Shown in pieces: positions 24,951 through 30,846 of a stretch of DNA of 36,112 nucleotides. This DNA comes from Acidobacteriota bacterium (GTDB lineage Bacteria; Chlamydiota; Chlamydiia; Chlamydiales; Rhabdochlamydiaceae). Both the position numbers and the translations under genes were made by a program. Location: assembly GCA_903970255.1 (NCBI GenBank), contig CAJCHM010000080.1:1-36112 (forward strand), read 5' to 3'. A model generated the notes under the pieces. That model was not told the origin of the DNA, searched no databases, and saw only the letters and a program-made list of their open reading frames with translations. Position 1 is the first letter of the stretch, and each line of letters begins with the position of its first letter.

Positions 24951-25856
24951 TTGAATGAGATTACAATCGTGCTGAAGATTGATGTGCCGACTTTGGGTGA
25001 TAGCGCTTCTGATTTTGCAAAATTATTTGAAATTGCTGCTCAAGTTGATGTTGCGAAAGGAGATATTTATTTTTGTTTTTCACAATGTAATTCTCTTCGC
25101 TCTAATGCGATGGTTTTTATTGGGGGGCTTGCACGCCGTATTGAATTGCAGAATAGAAAATCTCTTTTTGATTTGAATAGTATAAGAAGCAAGGAACTTG
25201 AGATTGTTCTTAGAGAAAATGGTTTTGGTGAAAATTTTCAATGCCGATTATCCCCGAAAAACCTCAAAAATTCTATTCCGTATCGTGAAGATAGAGAAAT
25301 GTCTATGGATAGTATCATGGACTATCTTAATGATTTCTGGCTTGGAAGAGGTTGGGTTCAGGTAAGTGAGCGATTAAGATGCGCAATCACTGGAAAGGTG
25401 TGGGAAATTTATAATAATGCTTTTGAGCATAGTGAAACATTAATAGGTGTTTTCTCTTATGGGCAATATTTTAAAGTGCACAATGAGCTTATTCTTTCAA
25501 TGGCTGATTTTGGACAGGGGATTTCGACGAAAGTGCGAGCTTTTCTTAGTTTAAAAGATCGAAGAGCTGAAAAACTCACAGATGCGAGTTGCTTAAAGTG
25601 GGCATTTCAACGAGGTAATAGTACGTGTACTGGTGATGTGGCAAGGGGATTGGGACTTGATCTTCTTAAAGAATTTATCCGTTTAAATGAAGGGAAAATG
25701 GAAGTTTACAGCAATAAGGGGTATGCGATAATAGATAAAAATGGAGAGCGATATAAAAACCGTGACTTTCCCTTCGAGGGTACTATAATTCATATTACGC
25801 TACGTTGTGACGAAAGTTTGTACAAATTTCAAGATGAAACAGATCCAATTTTTTAG
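24951..25856 (+). CDS. HATPase (GHKL) ATP-binding protein, anti-sigma kinase-like
   Basis: This 301-residue protein has an N-terminal half (about 30-100) with a STAS-like alternation (DIYFCFSQCNSLRSNAMVFIGGL). Its C-terminal GHKL ATPase fold has the N-box EIYNNAFEH (152-160), G1 DFGQG (186-190) and G2 GLGL (233-236). There is no histidine phospho-acceptor domain. Such proteins resemble SpoIIAB/RsbW kinases, which phosphorylate STAS partners; the next gene encodes exactly such a STAS-like protein. The start is not ATG: TTG at 24951 is the best fit, with CTG 24942 and GTG 24969 as alternatives. GAGG stands only 3 nt before the TTG and a better AGAGGAG lies in a hairpin, so translation may be controlled. 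Confidence 0.8.
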   Translation: MNEITIVLKIDVPTLGDSASDFAKLFEIAAQVDVAKGDIYFCFSQCNSLRSNAMVFIGGLARRIELQNRKSLFDLNSIRSKELEIVLRENGFGENFQCRLSPKNLKNSIPYREDREMSMDSIMDYLNDFWLGRGWVQVSERLRCAITGKVWEIYNNAFEHSETLIGVFSYGQYFKVHNELILSMADFGQGISTKVRAFLSLKDRRAEKLTDASCLKWAFQRGNSTCTGDVARGLGLDLLKEFIRLNEGKMEVYSNKGYAIIDKNGERYKNRDFPFEGTIIHITLRCDESLYKFQDETDPIF

Positions 25857-25867
25857 GAGGTGCCATA

Positions 25868-26218
25868 GTGAACTTGGGGATCAAAGAGCTGATTGGAACA
25901 CGATGTATCATAAAGGAGGATGGGCAGAAAATTTACGATATTATTCATGATCCGTTGAAGCAGGGGAAAACTGTCACTCTAGACTTTAGAGATGTAACTC
26001 AATTTGCCTCACCATTTTTTAATTTTGCGATTGGACAACTATTAAAGGATATTAATGAAGAGGATTTACGCAAGTTGCTTAAGATTACTAATTTAAATGG
26101 TGTTGGGCATCACGTTATTAAACGTGTTATTGAAAATGCGAGTCAGTATCAAACTGATATTGACTATCAAAAAATTGTGCATGATATCCTTGAACAACAA
26201 GCTAAGGAATCGGAATAA
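25868..26218 (+). CDS. STAS-like (DUF4325) protein
   Basis: This 116-residue protein starts at GTG with AGGAGG 7 nt upstream. The core VTLDFRDVTQFASPFFNFAIGQLL fits the STAS-like DUF4325 pattern: a beta-strand ending in Asp39, then Ser48, the position of the phosphorylatable Ser in anti-anti-sigma factors. It lies 11 bp after the ATPase gene and its stop overlaps the PIN start. By analogy with SpoIIAA/RsbV it should be the phospho-switch partner of the upstream ATPase; its downstream target could be the PIN protein. Confidence 0.78.
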   Translation: MNLGIKELIGTRCIIKEDGQKIYDIIHDPLKQGKTVTLDFRDVTQFASPFFNFAIGQLLKDINEEDLRKLLKITNLNGVGHHVIKRVIENASQYQTDIDYQKIVHDILEQQAKESE

Positions 26219-26853
26219 TGAGGATAATGAGGATTGAGTACATCGTTAATGCCGAAGTCGTAGATATTGCTTCTGATAGTCCAAAAGCTGGTGATATTTT
26301 TCTTGTCGATTCGAACGTATGGTATTGGATGACTTATACTCGAGCAAGTGAGGGTGGGCCGCTGCCGAATCCCCCCCGGATAATATCTTACCCAAACTAT
26401 GTTCAAAAGGCACTCGATGCAGGGTCTGTAATTTATTTTTCTAGTCTATCACTTTTTGAAATTGCTCATCTTATAGAAAAAACAGAGCGTGAGATTTATG
26501 AAAAGCGTCACGATACTCAGATTAAACCAAAAATATATAGACACAATTTTCCTGAAGAGCGTTCTCGTGTTGTTTCTGAAGTAGAAGCTGCTTGGGAGCA
26601 AATTACCTCATTGGCGGTACCCTTAACCGAAGCTCTAGATGAGGATATAAGGCCTAAAGCGTTACTTCGTTTTAAAAAAGAAAAAATTGACGGTTATGAT
26701 CTTCTTATTCTTGAATGTATGAAGAAAAATGAAGTTGTCCAGATTATTACGGATGATGGCGATTTCTCTACTGTTTTTAACATCAAGGTCTTTACAGCTA
26801 ACCGAAGCGTTCTTACTGCTGCGCAAAAGCAGCGTAAGCTTATTAAACGTTGA
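26218..26853 (+). CDS. PIN-domain protein, predicted ribonuclease
   Basis: This 211-residue protein has the acidic pattern of PIN RNases: Asp31 (FLVDSN), Glu81 (SLFEIAHL), Asp161 (DGYDLLIL) and Asp179-Asp182 (ITDDGDF). The final VFTANRSVL matches the last PIN strand. A longer helical insert than in VapC toxins lies between Glu81 and Asp158, making it larger than VapC (about 130). PIN enzymes cleave tRNA, rRNA or mRNA with Mg2+. The start overlaps the STAS stop (TAATG), so it is co-translated with the switch pair. A second ATG nine bases on is possible. Confidence 0.75.
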   Translation: MRIMRIEYIVNAEVVDIASDSPKAGDIFLVDSNVWYWMTYTRASEGGPLPNPPRIISYPNYVQKALDAGSVIYFSSLSLFEIAHLIEKTEREIYEKRHDTQIKPKIYRHNFPEERSRVVSEVEAAWEQITSLAVPLTEALDEDIRPKALLRFKKEKIDGYDLLILECMKKNEVVQIITDDGDFSTVFNIKVFTANRSVLTAAQKQRKLIKR

Positions 26854-26874
26854 AGGCAGATTTTTCTGAAAAAA

Positions 26875-26894
26875 ATGCCGTAATATTGCCGTAG
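26875..26894. repeat. Right-end integrase arm site
   Basis: ATGCCGTAATATTGCCGTAG matches the left-end site at 16021-16040 in 19 of 20 bases, in the same orientation. It lies about 140 bp inside the right core repeat. Confidence 0.65.
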
Positions 26895-27032
26895 TTGCCA
26901 ATTTCCCAGCCTTGATCTGGATTGCCTTCGATCACCAAAAATTCCTAGAAAAAATCTACCTTTCCCTATAGACTTTAGCAATCTTGGTTGATTTAGGGTC
27001 ACTGAAGGCAATTTGAGGAAGCGATTTCTCAA

Positions 27033-27076
27033 GACTGAAAATCCTTGTGTCGCTGGTTCGATTCCAGTTCTGGCCA
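27033..27076 (+). repeat. attR: 44-bp tRNA-Phe core, right copy
   Basis: Identical over 44 bases to the 3' part of tRNA-Phe (15958-16001). The 5' part of the tRNA is absent, so this is an attachment scar and not a gene. It sets the element at about 11.07 kb. Confidence 0.92.
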
Positions 27077-27080
27077 CTTT

Positions 27081-27114
27081 AGCAGGAGTACTTTACGTAT
27101 TCCTGCTTTTTTTT
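27081..27114 (+). terminator. Rho-independent terminator after attR
   Basis: An 11-bp stem, AGCAGGAGTAC (27081-27091) with GTATTCCTGCT (27097-27107), one G-T pair and a TTTAC loop, is followed by a run of eight T. Standing 5 bp past the tRNA-Phe 3' copy, it is probably the original tRNA-Phe terminator, displaced 11 kb by the island. Confidence 0.85.
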
Positions 27115-27120
27115 ACGTTC

Positions 27121-27343
27121 TTGCCGGCGTAAATAATCCGGAATATGTCCGGAATTCTAGATTTCCTTAAATCACCCAAAAGGGTGCTTCAAAAATTGTT
27201 TTGAAGTGCCAATTTGGAGTGTCTATTCCGGATATATTCCGGATTTTACATTAGCACTCCCTTTTAAACAGCTGATTCTCGAGAGAGAAGGTCGTACCGT
27301 CCTCAGGACTATACGTCTTCCTCGCGGGTTAAAAGGAGTCCAA
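27121..27343. promoter_or_regulatory. Left-end arm region of a second element
   Basis: No gene. This stretch is laid out like 16013-16228: TTGCCGG, then a direct-repeat site AATCCGGAATATGTCCGGAA (27135-27154), then CCTTAAATCACCCAAAA. A second repeat pair, ATTCCGGATATATTCCGGAT, lies at 27225-27244, followed by GCACTCCCTTT-like sequence. The repeat core is TCCGGA where the first element has GCCGTA, so the two integrases probably recognise different arm sequences. Confidence 0.55.
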
Positions 27344-27958
27344 ATGGGTTATATTAGGGAAAGAAGCTTAAGTGATGGCAGCAAGAGATTTTATGCTGAA
27401 GTGGAACTTAAAGGAGCCGGTCCAAGATTAACAGCTACATTCAATCGAAGAAGCGATGCAAAGCTTTGGATTCAGAAAACTGAAACTGAGCTCCGCTGTG
27501 GTAAAAACCAGCTTGTCGCTGAATCAAGAAAGTATGTCTTCAAAGATGCCGTGCAAAGGTATTCAAAAGAGCAAAAAGTCTCAGTTGTCAAAAGAGGTCA
27601 TTTAAAATGGTGGGAGAAGGAGTTGGGCCACTACTTCCTTAAAGACATTCGTCCATCATTAATCGCAGAAAAGAAACAAAAGCTGCTCACCGAAACCACT
27701 GAAAAGGGCGTAGTTCGTAGCGGAAGCACCTGTAACAGATATCTTGCTACCTTGAGCCATGTTTTAAGCATTTGCGAGAAACAATGGGAATGGATAGAGG
27801 GTAACCCCGTTAAAAAAATTTCCAGAGAAAAAGAAACACGAGAGCGTACACGCTTCTTAAATCCTGAAGAAAGGCAGGCACTTCTAAAAGCTTCCAGAGA
27901 AAGCGAAAACCCCTACTTACTCACCTTTGTAGTTCTTCAATTGTCCACTGGATGCCGT
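27344..27958 (+). pseudogene. Truncated tyrosine recombinase of a second element
   Basis: Starting at ATG 27344 with AAGGAG 7 nt upstream, this is a close paralogue of the integrase at 16229 (MGYIRERSLSDGSKR..., WWEKELG, KKQKLLTE, STCNRYLATLSH). The similarity runs through the first catalytic Arg (STGCR, residue 205) and then stops abruptly. The frame continues for 15 unrelated residues to a stop at 28003. The His-x-x-Arg, His and Tyr motifs are lost, so it cannot recombine DNA. The breakpoint joins a remnant of another gene. Confidence 0.88.
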
Positions 27959-27962
27959 TCCC

Positions 27963-28076
27963 GACGGTTGGGAAAAGTTATGCATAGCAGAAGATATCAA
28001 TGATAGAGGGGAAATTGTGGGATACGGCATTTACCAAGGATGTCAGTCAGCATTTCTATTGACCCCTTGTAAATAG
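27963..28076 (+). pseudogene. 3' remnant of a HAF-repeat protein gene
   Basis: In a frame shifted by one from the broken integrase, the sequence reads DGWEKLCIAEDINDRGEIVG then YGIYQGCQSAFLLTP and a stop at 28074. DINDRGxIVGYG...AFLLTP is the repeat signature of HAF-repeat proteins, which are long exported proteins. Only the last repeat and C-terminus are left, so this is a fragment captured by the recombination that cut the integrase. Confidence 0.7.
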
Positions 28077-28115
28077 CAGTTTTAATCTGCCAGTCTTGAC
28101 TCAATTTTGAAGCAG

Positions 28116-29495
28116 TTATGGCAATGGGATTTCATGATACATATCATGATGCTGAGCGTAGCCAGTTCCTGGGGGTGACATGGGGCGAGCACCTTTGGAA
28201 CGTAAGAGATCAGAAACTAGTTTGTTTTTTTCAGAAATAGCAACCTGGTAGGGTGTGAGTCCACTTGTGTCTGCAGAGTGGATATCAGCCCCTAGGTCAA
28301 CCATGCGTTTGACTAATTCAAGCTTTTTATGTGGTTCTAAGAGGGCTTTGATTAATAGTTGTAAGGGGCGATGTCCATTCCAAGAAATGTCATTAACATT
28401 AGCGCCGGCGTTTAAGATTTTCGTCACAGCTTGAACTAGCTCATCTCCTCTTCTCTTGATTAAAACTTCTCCTAGAGAAGGGAGGGGTTCTATAAGATTA
28501 ATGCGATTCTCAAGATTGGTTAAAATGCTCAGGATATCATCAAAATTGCCAGGCTCCTTAAGATACATGTCGCGCATCAACTGATAATCACGTCGCAATT
28601 CAGATAGTCTTTCAGTTCTGGGGACAAGGTGAAATGTGCCAGGTTTGGCTAGGGTGTAGTTTGCTGATGAGTCCCGAAAAAATAGATTTTTCCATGAAAC
28701 GACCCTGTCTCGGAGATCATGGTAATCGATAGCTTTAATAACTTCAGAATGATTCGCTAGCGCCGCAGTGTCAGCATAATGACGAGAGAACCTATCTCGC
28801 ATGGGTTTCTCAAGTGGTCGATGATACTCTGCGTGTAGAATCGTAGCTTTTTCCCAGAAAGTTCTCTCTATCTCTAGAGCTATGACTTCACATTGCCAAT
28901 CAGGAAATGCTGCGGGAAAAACCTCAGCAATCCAGGGGCGTATTGGATAGCGTCCAATGGGCTGCTGATCAGTTAAAGAGCCGAACTCGAGCTTTACAGA
29001 ACGCTTGATGTAGATGAGTCCTGTTGGTAGCGATGATGGATAGTGAAAAAGAATTACTGGCGATTTGGTTTGAGGGTCTTTTAAAAACTCAAAGCTTGCC
29101 TGCTCATCTTTTACTAACATGCCTAATGCTGACGCTTCTAACGTCGGCATAACCTGCGTTTGAACAGCGCGTTCACATGCTTCTTCAGCTTTTCCCCACC
29201 ATTTGTCAGCTTGGCTGCGATTTGCAGCAGATTCAGGCAGCCCGAGAAAAGCCGGAGATAGCGAAAGATCAATATCTTCAGAAAACCGATTGATTGCGCC
29301 AAATATCTTTGATAGCGAGGTGCCTCCCTTAAATACAAGGCTGTCGGCAAACTGTGACTCAAACAAAATCCCGAGTAACCAGCATACGAAAAAATCTTTT
29401 TCCATGATTACTGGAGAAATGTTTCTCTGAATAGCCGCTTGTTCAATGTAGAGACGTCGTTCGTCGGAAGGTAATTTTAAAAAGTCGAGTTTCAT
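28116..29495 (-). CDS. AbiEii/AbiGii-type nucleotidyltransferase toxin with C-terminal ankyrin repeats
   Basis: This 459-residue protein has N-terminal AbiEii motifs: IMEKDFFVCWLL, the nucleotidyltransferase GGTSLSK (57-63), SEDIDL with its metal-binding acids (72-77), a KLEFG strand, and ERTFWEKATILHAEYHRP. AbiEii toxins act as nucleotidyltransferases and are neutralised by an AbiEi antitoxin, encoded directly upstream. Unusually, residues about 346-436 form ankyrin repeats (KILNAGANVNDISWNGHRPLQ, MVDLGADIHSADTSGLTPYQ), a protein-binding module common in symbiont effectors. The ATG follows the antitoxin stop directly, with AGGAGG in the antitoxin's last codons. Confidence 0.85.
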   Translation of the reverse strand: MKLDFLKLPSDERRLYIEQAAIQRNISPVIMEKDFFVCWLLGILFESQFADSLVFKGGTSLSKIFGAINRFSEDIDLSLSPAFLGLPESAANRSQADKWWGKAEEACERAVQTQVMPTLEASALGMLVKDEQASFEFLKDPQTKSPVILFHYPSSLPTGLIYIKRSVKLEFGSLTDQQPIGRYPIRPWIAEVFPAAFPDWQCEVIALEIERTFWEKATILHAEYHRPLEKPMRDRFSRHYADTAALANHSEVIKAIDYHDLRDRVVSWKNLFFRDSSANYTLAKPGTFHLVPRTERLSELRRDYQLMRDMYLKEPGNFDDILSILTNLENRINLIEPLPSLGEVLIKRRGDELVQAVTKILNAGANVNDISWNGHRPLQLLIKALLEPHKKLELVKRMVDLGADIHSADTSGLTPYQVAISEKNKLVSDLLRSKGARPMSPPGTGYAQHHDMYHEIPLP

Positions 29496-30119
29496 CTAAG
29501 CCTCCTCAGCTAATTCTTTGAAAATGGAATGCATCCATTCTGGAGCAAATCGAATATCTTTAAGTAGTTCCTGCCTTGCATTCAGGGGAATAGTTCGCTT
29601 TAAATGTTCAATCCGTTCTAGGGTAATATGTTCTTTGCCTAATTCACGGAGAGCTTGAACTAGCAGTCCACTAAGTCGTCCTGCCATTGCCATATTTTTG
29701 GGAGTTGTTCTTCGTAGTTGAATGATTGTCGTGCCAATTTTTATTGTTCGACTTGGCCCATCTGTTAGAAATACAACTTTGGCAGGGACCTGTTCGGATA
29801 GTCCTAGGAGGTTGGCAGCGTAAGCTCCCGTTGGTTGAATACGTGTACAATCTCTGCCAACTAACGCCTCTGCTATCTTTTGTGGAGAGGGCTGGAGTTT
29901 TCCAATCTTAGGGTGTTCTTTAGGAAAATCATATATTCCTCTTGCAAGACGGCGAATGGTTCCTTTGCGAACAAGGCGGTGGAGAACGATATCGACCGCT
30001 TGCCGACTACCAAAGTTTAAAAAGTCAGTTGGAACAAATACAGCGCCATGCCCGAGGCTGCCTATAGCCTTAAGTATTTTATGATCAATGCTATTTGGAT
30101 TTTTTTGATTTTTCTTCAT
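29496..30119 (-). CDS. AbiEi-type antitoxin / transcriptional regulator (DUF6088-like)
   Basis: This 207-residue protein has an N-terminal winged helix at about 10-65 (VFVPTDFLNFGSRQAVDIVLHRLVRKGTIRRLARGIYDFP). The type IV antitoxin C-terminal part follows (TGAYAANLLGLSEQVPAKVVFLTDG, RTIKIGTTIIQLRR). AbiEi proteins both counter the toxin and repress their promoter by binding inverted repeats. Here TGTAAGAA and its complement TTCTTACA flank the start, so autoregulation is likely. First gene of the pair. Confidence 0.85.
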   Translation of the reverse strand: MKKNQKNPNSIDHKILKAIGSLGHGAVFVPTDFLNFGSRQAVDIVLHRLVRKGTIRRLARGIYDFPKEHPKIGKLQPSPQKIAEALVGRDCTRIQPTGAYAANLLGLSEQVPAKVVFLTDGPSRTIKIGTTIIQLRRTTPKNMAMAGRLSGLLVQALRELGKEHITLERIEHLKRTIPLNARQELLKDIRFAPEWMHSIFKELAEEA

Positions 30120-30148
30120 GTAAGAAATAATGGCATGTTTTTCTTACA
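30119..30148. promoter_or_regulatory. Candidate AbiEi operator
   Basis: TGTAAGAA (30119-30126) and TTCTTACA (30141-30148) form an inverted repeat with a 14-bp spacer at the antitoxin start. Further copies stand at 30213-30220 (TGTAAGAA) and 30300-30307 (TTCTTACA, in the loop of the large hairpin). Confidence 0.5.
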
Positions 30149-30237
30149 AATGCAAGAGCCACTTTTGCTTTTTTCTTAAGTACTTAATGATAAATAGAAT
30201 GCAGTCTATATATGTAAGAAATATTGGTAGTATTTTC

Positions 30238-30371
30238 GGTTCATCCGCTTAGCTCGTCTTTGTTCACTCTAGCAAAAAAAACCAAATTCAATTAATTGAT
30301 TCTTACATATCAATTAATTGAATTTGGTTTTTTTTGCTAGAGTGAACAAAGACGAGCTAAGCGGATGAACC
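30238..30371. repeat. Perfect 62-bp inverted repeat with 10-nt loop
   Basis: 30238-30299 and 30310-30371 are perfect reverse complements over 62 bp, separated by TTCTTACATA. The arms begin GGTTCATCCGCTTAGCTCGT and contain an A8/T8 run. There is no coding sequence. The perfect match suggests a recent origin by inversion-duplication or selection for the cruciform/hairpin. As RNA, either strand would give a very stable hairpin with an internal U8 run. Confidence 0.9.
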
Positions 30372-30590
30372 ACAAAAATTACAGGTACGTTTGAAGTAGC
30401 ACCGGTATATACACACGATTTCGCCTTTTTCTGTGCATGACACTAGTGTGCGATGTGTGAATGTGTGAAAGGTGAGTTTTAATTTTAATGTATTGATAAT
30501 CAAATGCTTAGTATGCACACGTGGGGAGAAGCTGAATTTAACTTATGCCAAGGAGTGTTGTAAGTGACTCATTTTCACAGAGAAAAGAAG
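30372..30590. other. Non-coding spacer
   Basis: I see no gene here. The stretch is AT-rich, with several TGTG/CACA-rich patches (e.g. GTGTGCGATGTGTGAATGTG near 30448) but no clear repeat unit or promoter. It separates the large inverted repeat from the tRNA scar. Confidence 0.4.
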
Positions 30591-30640
30591 TAGGGCAAGC
30601 AGGACTTGAACCTGCGACCAGCGGGTTATGAGTCCGCAGA
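30591..30640 (-). pseudogene. 3'-half tRNA remnant with CAT anticodon (att scar)
   Basis: On the minus strand the sequence gives the anticodon loop CTCATAA, a variable region, a T arm GCAGG TTCAAGT CCTGC and the acceptor 3' strand TTGCCCT plus A. The anticodon bases are the complement of 30628-30630. The 5' half needed to pair (AGGGCAA) is absent upstream and the anticodon stem has an A-C mismatch, so it is not a functional tRNA. It resembles tRNA-Ile2/Met and is best read as the attachment scar of another element. Confidence 0.7.
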
Positions 30641-30660
30641 GTGCCTTCACTCCACAACAA

Positions 30661-30738
30661 ATCGCAATAACTAACAGCAAGATGATAAGAGACTTGGAGC
30701 ATTTCCGTCTATTGCGATCTTTGGCCATCTATTGCCAT
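30661..30738. repeat. Short repeats beside the tRNA(CAT) scar
   Basis: ATTGCGAT (30711) and ATTGCCAT (30731) recur 20 bp apart, each preceded by TCT, and the inverted ATCGCAAT stands at 30661. This arrangement resembles integrase arm sites at the tRNA-Phe element, with a different core. No integrase gene is left nearby. Confidence 0.4.
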
Positions 30739-30805
30739 TTTTAGGTCGTTAGTGGTCATCCTGTGGCCCGCGGTTCTCGAGGTTCAGACGAGGGATGATT
30801 TTGCG

Positions 30806-30846
30806 AACCTAGCAAACCTATGCTGCTAGGTATTGCTAGGTTTTTT
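30806..30846 (+). terminator. Strong plus-strand terminator hairpin
   Basis: AACCTAGCAA (30806-30815) pairs with TTGCTAGGTT (30833-30842), continued inward by ACCTA/TAGGT with one bulge, and is followed by a T-run ending at 30846. No plus-strand gene precedes it; it overlaps the 3' end of the convergent minus-strand gene and may be a leftover of a lost gene. Confidence 0.65.

Noticed and set aside
27033-27076. Second tRNA-Phe gene
   Set aside because: Only the 3' 44 bases are present; the preceding sequence does not form a D arm or acceptor 5' strand.
26694-27077. 127-residue minus-strand frame ending in MARTGIEPATQ-like sequence
   Set aside because: It crosses the duplicated tRNA core and arm site; this N-terminus is the well-known spurious translation of tRNA 3' ends.
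30543-30728. 61-residue minus-strand frame
   Set aside because: It reads through the tRNA(CAT) scar and the arm-like repeats; the apparent hydrophobic stretch is a by-product.
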